Source: Cytobacillus stercorigallinarum | GTDB taxonomy: Bacteria > Bacillota > Bacilli > Bacillales > Cytobacillaceae | Direction of reading: 5' to 3' | Assembly: GCF_014836495.1 (NCBI RefSeq) | Contig: NZ_JACSQT010000003.1 | Span: 285,182 to 349,181 of the forward strand | Length of the DNA stretch: 64,000 bases | Shown here: positions 44,712 to 54,499 of the stretch, piece by piece | Position numbering within the stretch: position 1 is the first letter of the stretch | Layout: the number at the start of each line of letters is the position of its first letter | Program-made: the position numbers and the translations under genes | Notes under the pieces: model-generated | The model's database searches: none | What the model was told of the DNA's origin: nothing | What the model saw: the letters and a program-made list of their open reading frames with translations, nothing else

Positions 44712-44790
44712 GGCAATGGGGGAAAGGTAAAAAGATTGTTGCAGAAATCAATACAATGGATTTGGTGATAAGCGTAAATAGTTTTAGAAT
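44712..44790 (+). pseudogene. Second fragment of a DfsB/ClbS-like gene end
   Basis: About 79 bp closely matching the 3' end of the pseudogene at 42366-42785 (TGGCAATGGGG..., TCAATACAATGGATTT..., GCGTAAATAG). Only the tail remains. It brackets the ABC exporter together with the first copy. Confidence 0.65.
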
Positions 44791-44802
44791 GTTCCTGCGT
44801 TA

Positions 44803-44931
44803 CTAATTTTCTTGTTCTGAGCCTTTTTTCGCTTTGAACTTTGGCAATACGTTCGATTGCGGCCATTCACTGATTTTTAAACGCAAGTAAATCATCTGCC
44901 GCCATAAACGATGAAGTCGATGACGCCACAT
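44803..44931 (-). pseudogene. C-terminal remnant of an unrecognised protein
   Basis: Minus-strand frame WRHRLHRLWRQMIYLRLKIS then EWPQSNVLPKFKAKKGSEQE and stop at 44803. Strongly basic, tryptophan-rich and coherent, but with no start; upstream runs into the oligopeptide operon terminator. I do not recognise it. Confidence 0.35.
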
Positions 44932-44937
44932 AAAAAA

Positions 44938-44975
44938 GCCCCCCACTAGAACTTCTGTGAGGGGCATCTTTCGTT
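44938..44975 (-). terminator. Terminator of oligopeptide operon (minus strand)
   Basis: Minus strand GCCCCTCAC / GTGGGGGGC stem followed by TTTTTTATG. Confidence 0.85.
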
Positions 44976-44983
44976 TCTCTCCA

Positions 44984-46783
44984 TTATTCAGCTTGATACT
45001 TACCTAAGAATTCCTTCACTTTATCCGCATCGGCTTTTAATTCATTGCCAGTGTCTACGAGTGGACTTACTGTAGATGAGGCTTTGAGTTTATTACCTTG
45101 GTAGTAATCAATGATTTCCTCTTGGTTGATTGAGTAAAGCACAGCTCTTCTTAGATCGGCACTTTCAGAAACGGCACGACCTTCTGTATTGAATAGAAGG
45201 TAGGATACAGCATTACTTGGAATGCTTTGTAATTGTAATTTGCTATCGCCTTCCACTGTTTCATATTTATTTTCTGGAACGCTGTATTGAATATGTGTTT
45301 CTCCGTTACGTAAGGCAGATAGTGAGCTATCGATATCGGCAATGAATCGAACGTTTACTTGGTTAATGTTTGGTTCATTTTCGGTACCTGTCATATAGCC
45401 TGGGTTTTTGTAGAATACAGCTTCATAATCATTTTTATGAGATAAGATGTATGGGCCACTTGCATATAACGTATTGTCATAGCTATCGCCTTCAGTTATT
45501 GTGTTTTGGTCACCATAAGCGATGTCCTTGTTTACATCAAAGTCTTCTACTTTATACGTATTGATTGATTCGACTTGTTCTTTTGATACAATACCTGCTG
45601 ATTGGTGCGCAAGATAGTTTAATACTTGTGGGAAAGGTTCAGTTGTTGTTACCTTCACCACTTGGTATTTACCTGACGCATTGTCTGCTGCATTATCTTC
45701 AGCCACTAACTCGGCAATCTCTGTTTCTAAGCCTTCTTCAAGTGCTGCTTTAACCGTTCCCTCGCCGCCTGAAGTTTGTACCTTTTCTAATTCTGAAACA
45801 TCTGTCACCACTTCAGCTGTTTCAATATGCTCATGTAAGCTATATGTGCGGTGATCTGGTACAGAATTTTTGTCTTTCGCACGTTCTAGTGAGAAGACAA
45901 CATCCTCTGCACCAACAAGATCATCTGTTTCTTCTACTTTTTTATCAGTAACTTTGGCAAAATTAACATCATCTCTTAATAAGAAATAATACTCAGAATT
46001 GCCGTCTGCAATACTAAAATTACGAGATAGGGAACCATCAGCCGTAACAACATCATCATCTGTTAAGTTTACAAGGCGAATATACATATTCGAATTTAAC
46101 ATATTGATCGAACCATCATTCCCTTTAATTGGATCAAGGGAAGTTAATGTTGAAAGTGTTTGTGACAATACGAGTGGATCTGTTTCTCTCTTCGCTTCAT
46201 CTTGGAAATCAATCGTTTCCCATGCTAAAGAGCGGGATTTAGAAAGGCGAACAGAATCTGGTACTAGCACATCTTTATTCAATGCTTGTGTTTTGTATGA
46301 GCTATATAATGGTGCAATATAAGCTTTATCAAATACAAGTTTTTCCTCGAATTCCTTATATGTTTTCGCGTATTCTTCTGGTGTTTCAGTACTTGCTTTA
46401 TTTATTAACTCATCAATCTCTTTATCAGCCATAATGCTGTAATCTCCGTCGCTAATAAACAATGAACGCACAGCGTAATCTGGGTTTCCTGTTACAGTCG
46501 TCCAACTTGTTAAAGCAACATCATAGTTTCCTGCATCTTGTTGTGCAGTAAAGCTGCCATAGTCAGGTTGGATGTTTAGTTTTACATCAAAACCATTTTT
46601 CGTTAATTGGTCACGAACAATGTTCATGTCCTCTTCATTACTGCTCATGCCAAGAATCTCTATTGTTGGCTTAGAGCCATCACCACTACCTGAACCTTCA
46701 TTCTCAACATCAGATTTTGTATTCACACATCCTGTTAAAATTAATGTAAATATTAACAAGAATGATAGTACCGCCTTTTTCAT
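44984..46783 (-). CDS. Oligopeptide/nickel-type ABC binding lipoprotein (SBP_bac_5)
   Basis: 599 residues from ATG 46783 (GGGGGAAAGCAG upstream); the longer open frame to 46894 has no site. Lipobox LTGC (Cys about 19), acidic linker, then a class C (OppA/DppA) binding protein: the DPLVLSQTLSTLTSLDPIKG start of the family domain is at about 205. Before it is an extra domain of about 150 residues with EILGMSSNEEDMNIVRDQLT and DAGNYDVALTSWTTVTGNPD, which looks like a duplicated second lobe of the same family. Cargo is a peptide or similar. Confidence 0.9.
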   Translation of the reverse strand: MKKAVLSFLLIFTLILTGCVNTKSDVENEGSGSGDGSKPTIEILGMSSNEEDMNIVRDQLTKNGFDVKLNIQPDYGSFTAQQDAGNYDVALTSWTTVTGNPDYAVRSLFISDGDYSIMADKEIDELINKASTETPEEYAKTYKEFEEKLVFDKAYIAPLYSSYKTQALNKDVLVPDSVRLSKSRSLAWETIDFQDEAKRETDPLVLSQTLSTLTSLDPIKGNDGSINMLNSNMYIRLVNLTDDDVVTADGSLSRNFSIADGNSEYYFLLRDDVNFAKVTDKKVEETDDLVGAEDVVFSLERAKDKNSVPDHRTYSLHEHIETAEVVTDVSELEKVQTSGGEGTVKAALEEGLETEIAELVAEDNAADNASGKYQVVKVTTTEPFPQVLNYLAHQSAGIVSKEQVESINTYKVEDFDVNKDIAYGDQNTITEGDSYDNTLYASGPYILSHKNDYEAVFYKNPGYMTGTENEPNINQVNVRFIADIDSSLSALRNGETHIQYSVPENKYETVEGDSKLQLQSIPSNAVSYLLFNTEGRAVSESADLRRAVLYSINQEEIIDYYQGNKLKASSTVSPLVDTGNELKADADKVKEFLGKYQAE

Positions 46784-46814
46784 CTGCTTTCCCCCCTGAA
46801 AGTCTTTTAATTTA

Positions 46815-48314
46815 TTAATCAAGCTTAGGGTCAAGTGCGTCACGCAACCCATCCCCAAGAAAGTTAAACGATAAAACAAGTGCAATAATAGCAATACCAG
46901 GGTAAATGGCTAAGTAAGAATGTGATTCCAAATATGCACTACCTACTTTTAAGATATTCCCCCACTCCGGTATATGCGGCTCAATTCCTAATCCTAAGTA
47001 ACTTAAACTACTTGTGGCAATCACTGCGCCTCCGATTGTTAACGTTGCCTTTACAATCATTGGTGCCAGACTATTTGGGACAATCTGTTTAAAAATAATC
47101 GATAAATTACTTGCTCCCAGCGCACGAGCCGACATGACATATTCCATGTTGGAAATCATCAGCACATTTGCTCGCATTGTTCTTGCATATGTTGGAATGG
47201 AACCAACACTTAAGGCAATCACTAGTGTCGTTGTGCTTGCTCCGAAAGCTGCGATAATAACAATCGCAAGTAAAATACCTGGAATCGCATATAAAACGTC
47301 TAATAAGCGCATTAAAATATTATCCGTTCGTTTTCCATAATAACCAGAAATCGCTCCTAGAATCCCACCAACCACAAACGGAATTAAGGTTGATAATACC
47401 CCTACAATCAGAGATATTCTCGCCCCAAAGACAATGCGGGAAAAAACATCGCGACCAAAATTATCTGTACCTAAAGGATAGGCAAGACTCGGCATTTGTA
47501 ATGTAGCACCATAATTATTTTCAATCGCCATATCATAATCAAAGGTCCAATAACTGCAAATCGATAAGGTGAAAATAAACAGAATGAAAAATAATCCTAG
47601 CATCGCTGTCATATTACTCGCAATTTTCTCCCATATCGTATACCATTTGGCAACAGTAGATGGCGTTTTGCTAAGCACTTCTAATAGCATAAATAGACCT
47701 AAGGCAAGGGCAAATAAGTTCCCAGTAAATGAAGTGATAATCAATAAAATCCCAACATATAACTTCCATTTCGGTGACTGGCCTTTATCCTTTATCACAA
47801 GGAATAGTACAACCAACTGGAAAACAAAAATGACCAGTAACAGAAACATACCCATTAAAAACGTGTTCGCTACATACGGTTTAAATAAGTTTAATGCAGA
47901 TACGGCCAAACAATAGAATTGCGTCATCAACATAAACATTGTAAATAAGTATTGTGGGTTTTTTTTCTTTTTAATGAGCCCAAATGCAAAAGCGGTTGTG
48001 AAAATATTCCCCACCAGTACACTTAATAGCTGAATATAACCCCAAATTCTTGTCGATGCGCGAATAACGCCATCTCTTTTCAAATCCCGCTTTACTTGAT
48101 AAGCAATAAAAGCTTGAATGATAGAGAAAACGGCATAGGCAATAAATAAAGTAAAGAAAAATGGCTTGATTGCCCCCGCGGAAAAATCAATGCCTGCAAG
48201 CAGAAAAATCAGCGTTAAGGCAATCGAGACAACAAGGGCAAAGTTTGCCTGCGTATATTCAGATGTCGCCTTTAAGGCGAATTTTTTTAACAAGCTATCT
48301 TTATGAGTAGACAT
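46815..48314 (-). CDS. Oligopeptide ABC permease (OppC/DppC type) with long N-terminal extension
   Basis: 499 residues; ordinary OppC is about 300. The C-terminal part (about 230-499) is a normal permease: PLGTDNFGRDVFSRIVFGAR, ARALGASNLSIIFKQIVPNS (EAA-type loop) and FLGDGLRDALDPKLD. The first ~225 residues add six or so helices and basic loops (KRDLKRDGVI, LIKKKKNPQ) with no known domain. AAGTAGGTG precedes the ATG. Follows the OppB-type gene in a minus-strand operon. Confidence 0.9.
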   Translation of the reverse strand: MSTHKDSLLKKFALKATSEYTQANFALVVSIALTLIFLLAGIDFSAGAIKPFFFTLFIAYAVFSIIQAFIAYQVKRDLKRDGVIRASTRIWGYIQLLSVLVGNIFTTAFAFGLIKKKKNPQYLFTMFMLMTQFYCLAVSALNLFKPYVANTFLMGMFLLLVIFVFQLVVLFLVIKDKGQSPKWKLYVGILLIITSFTGNLFALALGLFMLLEVLSKTPSTVAKWYTIWEKIASNMTAMLGLFFILFIFTLSICSYWTFDYDMAIENNYGATLQMPSLAYPLGTDNFGRDVFSRIVFGARISLIVGVLSTLIPFVVGGILGAISGYYGKRTDNILMRLLDVLYAIPGILLAIVIIAAFGASTTTLVIALSVGSIPTYARTMRANVLMISNMEYVMSARALGASNLSIIFKQIVPNSLAPMIVKATLTIGGAVIATSSLSYLGLGIEPHIPEWGNILKVGSAYLESHSYLAIYPGIAIIALVLSFNFLGDGLRDALDPKLD

Positions 48315-48327
48315 GCTGCACCTACTT

Positions 48328-49788
48328 TTAATATTGTTTCATTTTTGAACGTATTCTTGGATCGATAAATGCATATAAAATATCAATGAATAAGTTCACT
48401 AATGAGATTGTAATGGCAATGTATACAACACCGCCCATAATTGCGGGAATATCAGGGATAAACTGTTTATCAACAATATAACTGCCAATTCCGCTTATAT
48501 TAAAAACTTTTTCTGTAACAGCAGCTCCACCGAGCATACCGCCAAACATTAAACCAATTACAGTAATAATTGGAATCAATGCATTTCCAAAAGCATGACG
48601 CCATAGTATTCGGCGCTCATTAAGCCCCTTTGCTCTTGCAGTAATAATATAATCTTCATGAATGACTTCTAGCGTAGATGAACGAGTCATCCGAGCAATG
48701 GAAGCCATTAAACCGGTTCCCAGAACAACCGCTGGCATGATGATCGAAAGTAAATTGCCTGGTGTAAAAGTAGCCGGCAGCCACTGTAACTCAATTGAAA
48801 ATGTTAAAATAAAGATTAAACCTTGCCAAAAGTTCGGAATCGATAATCCAATTAAAGCTACGAACATGAGCGTATAATCTAAAAACGTATTAGACCTTGT
48901 AGCGGAAATGATCCCAATGGGAATAGCAATAACAACCGCTAAAATTAAGGCAATAAACGTTAAAAATAATGTAATTGGAATTTTTCTAGCGATGGCATCA
49001 ACAACATTTTCATTTCCGGCAAAAGAAGCGCCTAAGTCAAATGTAAAAATACCTTGAATGGCTTGCCATAACTGAACCCAATACGGTTGATCTAACCCAT
49101 AAATCTGGTTAAATGTTGCGATTTGTTCCTTCGTAGCCGTTACTCCTAAAATATTGGCAGCTGGATCAAACGGTGAAATATACAAAATCGTAAACACAAA
49201 AAAAGCGACCCCTATAATGACAAACAGGGTGGAAACAAGCCTTTCAAAGATATACTTTATATACGGATTCATATACAAGAAAATAAGGATATAGAACAAT
49301 AATCCAGGTATGAACGTAAGGACAACAAATACTGGATGTTTTAATAATGTCCGCATGATACCTGAGAAAGTTAATTGATTTTCTCCTCGCTGCGCTAATT
49401 CCTCTTGCACTTTATCCTCTACTATCTGAAGAAATTCATCTTCTGCTCTCTTTTCAGCTACTTGTTTTATCTTCAACTCGTCTATCTTTTGCTGAAAGAA
49501 AGTTTGCTTTCGCCTTTGCTGTTCTAAATGCTTTGTAATTAATTTTTCTTTTAATCCGGCATCTGTACATGCTTGATGAAGTTCATGCCATAACCGCTGA
49601 TAAGCATCATCTTTTCTCTTCATTAGGTAAATAATGAAGCTAATTACATAAACTGGTAAACCTATAATCAACATCCCCCATTTTAAAAATGGGTATTGGT
49701 TCATTTTCCCAAAGGTTTGACTGAGTGTCGAAAGCACATTTGGAACGCTAGATGAATGTCTTTGTGGCGCATTTTTCACTGTATTCAT
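48328..49788 (-). CDS. Oligopeptide ABC permease (OppB/DppB type) with long N-terminal extension
   Basis: 486 residues; typical OppB is about 310. The C-terminal ~310 residues are standard: SPFDPAANILGVTATKEQIA, PITLFLTFIALILAVVIAIP, TARAKGLNERRILWRHAFGN (EAA loop), IDPRIRSKMKQY. The N-terminal ~165 residues hold one helix (GMLIIGLPVYVISFIIYLM) and a long charged coiled-coil stretch (KHLEQQRRKQTFFQQKIDEL), then two helices. Both permeases thus carry extra N-terminal parts. First gene of the leftward operon. Confidence 0.9.
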   Translation of the reverse strand: MNTVKNAPQRHSSSVPNVLSTLSQTFGKMNQYPFLKWGMLIIGLPVYVISFIIYLMKRKDDAYQRLWHELHQACTDAGLKEKLITKHLEQQRRKQTFFQQKIDELKIKQVAEKRAEDEFLQIVEDKVQEELAQRGENQLTFSGIMRTLLKHPVFVVLTFIPGLLFYILIFLYMNPYIKYIFERLVSTLFVIIGVAFFVFTILYISPFDPAANILGVTATKEQIATFNQIYGLDQPYWVQLWQAIQGIFTFDLGASFAGNENVVDAIARKIPITLFLTFIALILAVVIAIPIGIISATRSNTFLDYTLMFVALIGLSIPNFWQGLIFILTFSIELQWLPATFTPGNLLSIIMPAVVLGTGLMASIARMTRSSTLEVIHEDYIITARAKGLNERRILWRHAFGNALIPIITVIGLMFGGMLGGAAVTEKVFNISGIGSYIVDKQFIPDIPAIMGGVVYIAITISLVNLFIDILYAFIDPRIRSKMKQY

Positions 49789-49908
49789 TCATCCGTTCAC
49801 CCCCTCTAGTCCCGATAATTCCTAGTTGTATACTATATTTTAATTCTAGTATAATATGACTGTCAATATCGTTCGAGAGTAAACATCAAAGTTTGGTAGG
49901 TGGAGAAT
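49789..49908. promoter_or_regulatory. Divergent promoter region of the oligopeptide transporter
   Basis: Contains TATACTA ... TAGTATA, an inverted repeat around 49830-49856, overlapping candidate -10 elements in both directions (TATAAT near 49851 on plus). One regulator may control permeases/binding protein and ATPase together. No regulator gene lies beside it. Confidence 0.45.
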
Positions 49909-51669
49909 GTGGAACCGTTATTAAAAATAGAAAATTTACAAGTATCCTTTATGTCTCGAGAGAAGGAATTTGAAGCTGTGAAAGGTGTCAGCTTAACTGT
50001 CAATAAAGGAGAAACATTAGGCATTGTCGGTGAATCAGGCAGTGGCAAGAGTGTGACTGCCCGCTCGATTATGAGACTACTCCCGTCTCCTCCTTCCCTT
50101 TTAAAAGACGGCGAGATTATATTTTCCGGTAAAGATCTAGTCAATGCAAGTGATCAAGAAATGGAAGCGATCAGAGGGAAAGATATTAGCATGATTTTCC
50201 AAGATCCGATGACATCGTTGAATCCGACGATGCGTATTGGTCAACAATTAACTGAAACGATGCTTAAACATACAAAAGGATTACCTAAAACACAAGCAAA
50301 GGCTGAAGCAATTGAGCTTTTAAGATTAGTAGGGATTCCAAAGCCAGAAGTTCGTTTTGCTCAATACCCACATGAGTTTTCTGGCGGGATGCGGCAACGG
50401 GCAATGATTGCTATCGCTCTTGCTTGTCGTCCTAAGCTCCTGATCGCTGATGAACCAACAACAGCACTTGATGTAACTATACAAGCGCAAATACTGAACC
50501 TAATGAAGCATATGCAAGAAAAATTTGGCACTGCGATTATTTTAATCACCCATGACCTTGGCGTTGTTGCTGGCATGTGTGACCGTGTTGTCGTCATGAA
50601 AGACGGGGAAATTGTTGAAAAAGGCACCACCGAAGAAATTTTTGAGCAAGCCACTCACCCTTATACATTACGATTACTCAATGCTTTACCAAAGCTTCAT
50701 GAGAAAAAGAAAGCAAAACCAGCTCCGCGTATTAGCGAGCATATTAATGCAAATGAACCTCTTCTCGAAGTGAAATCATTGAAACAACACTTTGATTTAG
50801 GCAAAGGCCAAGTATTGAAGGCAGTTGATGATATTAGCTTCTTTATTCAGCCAGGCGAGACACTTGGTCTTGTCGGGGAGTCAGGTTCAGGTAAGTCCAC
50901 AACCGGGCGTGCGATTTTAAGATTAAACGAACCGACCGCTGGTGAAGTGTTGTACCAGGGTATTCCTGTAAATCAACTAACAGCAAAGGAAATGAAGATG
51001 ATGCGCAGGCATATGCAAATGATTTTTCAAGATCCTTATGCTTCGTTAAACCCGCGCTTTAAAGTAATTGATATTATCGGGCAAGCACTAGATATTCATA
51101 AGCTTGTAAAAAATAAGCAAGAACGTCGGAAACGCGTTGAAGAATTACTAGAAATGGTAGGTTTGGAGAAGGAGCATGCAATGCGTTATCCCCATGAATT
51201 TTCAGGGGGACAAAGACAGCGAATTGGGATTGCCCGCGCACTCGCCGTTGAACCAAAATTCATCGTCTGTGATGAACCACTCTCTGCACTAGACGTATCC
51301 ATCCAAGCACAAGTCGTTAAATTACTTGAAGACTTACAGCAAAAGCTTGGATTAACCTATCTATTTATCGCCCACGACCTCTCAATGGTCAAACATATTA
51401 GTGACCGTGTAGCCGTCATGTTCGGTGGGAAAATCGTTGAACTCGCAGAAAGTGAAGAACTGTATGCTAATCCGCAACACCCATATACAAAATCACTCCT
51501 CGCTGCCATTCCAATCCCTGACCCAGCGATTGAACGGCAGAAAAAACGCGAGACTTTGTCCGCACAAGAAGATCGACGTGAGGCATATCAACTCGATCAA
51601 GCTGAACTGGTAGAAGTAACGCCAGGCCATTGGGTAGCGCAGGTGCGGGAGACAGTGGTTGCAAAATAA
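49909..51669 (+). CDS. Fused double ATPase (DppD-DppF type) of the oligopeptide importer
   Basis: 586 residues from GTG 49909 (GGTGGAG upstream; GTG at 49900 is the alternative). Two complete ABC domains: first about 3-255 with [29 protein letters not shown]; second about 285-540 with [30 protein letters not shown]. Each carries the oligopeptide-transporter C-terminal extension (TRHPYT-like [10 protein letters not shown] and QHPYTKSLL). Normally two genes; here one polypeptide, divergent from the permease operon. Confidence 0.94.
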   Translation: MEPLLKIENLQVSFMSREKEFEAVKGVSLTVNKGETLGIVGESGSGKSVTARSIMRLLPSPPSLLKDGEIIFSGKDLVNASDQEMEAIRGKDISMIFQDPMTSLNPTMRIGQQLTETMLKHTKGLPKTQAKAEAIELLRLVGIPKPEVRFAQYPHEFSGGMRQRAMIAIALACRPKLLIADEPTTALDVTIQAQILNLMKHMQEKFGTAIILITHDLGVVAGMCDRVVVMKDGEIVEKGTTEEIFEQATHPYTLRLLNALPKLHEKKKAKPAPRISEHINANEPLLEVKSLKQHFDLGKGQVLKAVDDISFFIQPGETLGLVGESGSGKSTTGRAILRLNEPTAGEVLYQGIPVNQLTAKEMKMMRRHMQMIFQDPYASLNPRFKVIDIIGQALDIHKLVKNKQERRKRVEELLEMVGLEKEHAMRYPHEFSGGQRQRIGIARALAVEPKFIVCDEPLSALDVSIQAQVVKLLEDLQQKLGLTYLFIAHDLSMVKHISDRVAVMFGGKIVELAESEELYANPQHPYTKSLLAAIPIPDPAIERQKKRETLSAQEDRREAYQLDQAELVEVTPGHWVAQVRETVVAK

Positions 51670-51675
51670 TAGAAA

Positions 51676-51715
51676 GAAAAAGCATGAATCTCCGATGAGA
51701 GATTTGTGCTTTTTT
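51676..51715 (+). terminator. Rho-independent terminator
   Basis: AAAAAGCA ... TGCTTTTTT with inner AATCTC/GAGATT pairing; after the fused ATPase gene. Confidence 0.85.
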
Positions 51716-51961
51716 GAAGACAACTACTTTTCACTTCAAGGAGAGTTTCAGTTAGTGGAGTGGCATCACTAGGGCAAGGGGAGAGAACAGAGTTAACCGT
51801 CCCATTTGCTGCAACTACTTGCGAAATGCAATATGATTAGATGATTTTGGAAGTCCCATGCGATTTTAGGCAAATCGATGCTGACCTCTAAACGAATCTG
51901 TATAATACAAATGTATAAACCTCTAATCTTCTTATATTTTTTCCCACTTAAAAATCATTGA
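51716..51961. other. Intergenic stretch, no gene seen
   Basis: No supported ORF between the terminator and array 3. Confidence 0.5.
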
Positions 51962-53312
51962 ACTTAAAGCAAACAGAGCTTCCATCAGAAATATGAGCAA
52001 TGTAAAAAGAGAAATTAAAGCAAATAGATTCCCAATCAGAAATATGGGCAACGTAAAAAGAGAAAGCAAAGCAAACAGAGTGTCTATCTGAAATATGAGC
52101 AACGCAAAAGGGGGAACCCAAGCAAACAGAGTCCCCATCAGAAATATGAGCAACGCAAAAGGGGAAACCCAAGCAAACGGAGTCCCAGCCTGAAATATGA
52201 GCAACGTAAAAGGAGAAAACCAAGCAAATAGAGCCCCTATCAGAAATATGAGCAACGCAAAAGGAGAAAACCAAGCAAACAGAGCTTCCATCAGAAATAT
52301 GAGCAACGCAAAAAGAGAAAGCAAAGCAAACAGAGTCCCCATCTGAAATATGAGCAACGCAAAAAGAGAAAGCAATGCAAACAGAGTGTCTATCTGAAAT
52401 ATGAGCAACGCAAAAGGAGAAAGCAAAGCAAACAGAGTCCCCATCAGAAATATGAGCAACGCAAAAGGAGAAAAACAAGCAAACAGAGCCCCTATCAGAA
52501 ATATGAGCAACGCAAAACGGGGAACACAAGCAAACAGAGTCCCCTTAAGAAATATGAGCAACGCAAAAAGAGAAAGCAAAGCAAACAGAGCACCCACCAG
52601 ATATATGAGCAACGCAAAACGGGGAACACAAGCAAACAGAGTCCCCATCAGAAATATGTGCAACGCAAAAAGAGAAAGCAAAGCAAACAGAGTCCCGATC
52701 AGAAATATGTGCAACGTAAAAAGGGAAACCCAAGCAAATAGTGCCCCCACCAGATATATGAGCAACGCAAAAGGAGAAAACCAAGCAAATAGAGTCCCCC
52801 ACCAGATATATGAGCAACGCAAAAGGGGAAACCCAAGCAAACAGAGTCCCCATCAGAAATATGTGCAACGTAAAAGGGGAAACCCAAGCAAATAGTGCCC
52901 CCACCAGATATATGAGCAACGCAAAAAGAGAAAGCAAAGCAAACAGAGCACCCACCAGAAATATGAGCAACGCAAAACGGGGAAACCAAGCAAACAGAGT
53001 CCCCATCAGAAATATGAGCAACGCAAAAAGAGAAAGCAAAGCAAACAGAGCACCCACCAGAAATATGAGCAACGCAAAAGGAGAAAAACAAGCAAACAGA
53101 GTCCCCATCTGAAATATGAGCAACGCAAAAGGAGAAAGCAAAGCAAACAGAGTCCCCATCTGAAATATGAGCAACGCAAAAAGAGAAAGCAATGCAAACA
53201 GAGCTTCCATCAGAAATATGAGCAACGCAAAAGGAGAAAACCAAGCAAACAGAGCTTCCATCAGAAATATGAGCAACGCAAAACGGGAAAACCAAACAAA
53301 CAGAGTCCCCAT
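51962..53312. repeat. Tandem array 3: about 26 units of a 51-bp repeat
   Basis: ATGAGCAA landmarks run from 51993 (52044, 52095, 52146, 52197...) to 53269; 25 intervals of 51 bp plus a single inserted base near 52795 (CCCCC for CCCC). The plus strand is purine-rich. Units are mosaics of a few variants, e.g. AAAGGAGAAAGC / AAAAGAGAAAGC / ACGGGGAACAC and GTCCCCATC / GCACCCACC / GCTTCCATC. Translation in the plus frame gives a 17-residue repeat (MSN-A-K-G/R...), which loses frame at the inserted base; no ribosome site is seen. Shares AAAAGR-GAAA and CCCCATMAGA with arrays 1 and 2. Confidence 0.95.
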
Positions 53313-53380
53313 CTTTTCCCTATTCATCTGCCATCAAACTATTTATACTAAAAGGACACGAGACTATAGGAGGTTCTTTA

Positions 53381-54469
53381 TGGATTTATTAAAAACTTGG
53401 GAGTCGGCTCTTTTAAGTTCAAATTCTATCATCCGGACTTATGCGTCAGAGACATTAGAACATACTTTTCTTTCAACTCCTGATACGCTTAATAAAGTAT
53501 TAGATTCTCAATATGCTGATGCGCTTATTCCACATATCAAATATATGCATTAGATAAAAAAAGTATCGATCTCTTAATTAAAAGGATTGAATCTTCCCAT
53601 CCTCTAGATCTTTCCATTATCAATATTTACTTTTACAAGCATCACCAGAATTACTACTTGCGAATAAGAAGAAATTGAAGTCATATGTAGAACCATCACT
53701 ATTAGAATGGTTGGAAGGTTTGAAAGCAGCTAATAACGAAAGTCTCTGGGAAGACTTTGGTATGGTTTTAGCCGAACCGGACAAGAAATTTAACCCAGAA
53801 CTACATCCTTATGGAATATACATTGTAGATGAACTTCTCCTTAGGAACGAACTATTGACGAGCGAAATTGATATCGTTCTAGAAGAAAACCTTAAGAAAC
53901 CTTTTTTTACTTACGATGCTATTTACTTTCTATATTTTGCTGGAAAAATTAAATACGAAGGCGCACTTCAAGCCCTTTTAAAGATAATTAGAAGAGGCTT
54001 GTCGCTCATTGATTCGAATAGGTAATGATACGGTTATTAAAGAGGTTGAAAAAATTGCTTTAAACGAGAACTACATTCATTGTATCGATAGATTAGCAAA
54101 AATAAGAACAGATGCGTCTGAAAAAGCCTTACTCCGACTTTTTGAGCAAACAAAGAATATATCCATTCAAACAGTAATAGCTGATGCCCTGTGTCAACAA
54201 CTATCTATTGCAGCCATTCATAAAGTAGAACATTTGTTAGAAGAAGGTTTTGATGCGAGCATCCTAGAATTAGATGAATCTCTTTATGCAAACTTGGTGC
54301 TCCAACAAATAGATAAGCCCTATATAAATGAAATGAAAAACAATGTTCTTCAACAACAGGCACACGCCAAACAACTGTTAGATGTGTACTTCCAACAGCC
54401 GGTGACAAAAAAAAAATCGGACGGAATGACCCGTTCCCATGCGGTAGTGTTGTATGGCATAATTGTTAA
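53381..54469 (+). pseudogene. HEAT-like/SEC-C-motif protein gene with several frameshifts
   Basis: Fragments in order: MDLLKTWESALLSSNSIIRT (53381-), ALDKKSIDLLIKRIE, ASPELLLANKKKLKSY with WLEGLKAANNESLWEDFGMV, IRIGNDTVIKEVEKIALNEN, and finally IGRNDPFPCGS in another frame at about 54412-54445, a degraded form of the SEC-C zinc motif IGRNDPCPCGSGKK. At least four frame changes, one in an A-tract at 54408-54416. Would encode a helical-repeat, zinc-binding protein of about 350 residues; now inactive. Adjacent to array 3. Confidence 0.8.
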
Positions 54470-54497
54470 AAGGAGCTTCGTAAAAAAGCTCCCTTTG
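54468..54497. terminator. Bidirectional terminator
   Basis: AAAGGAGCTT / AAGCTCCCTTT stem; between the pseudogene and the convergent transporter gene. Confidence 0.7.
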
Positions 54498-54499
54498 GT

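Noticed and set aside
44648..44866. 72-residue minus-strand ORF
   Set aside because: Its frame is incoherent; the better reading is a C-terminal remnant in another frame ending at 44803.
51932..53327. CRISPR-like array
   Set aside because: No alternation of identical repeats with unique spacers; each 51-bp unit is homologous throughout and no cas genes are nearby.
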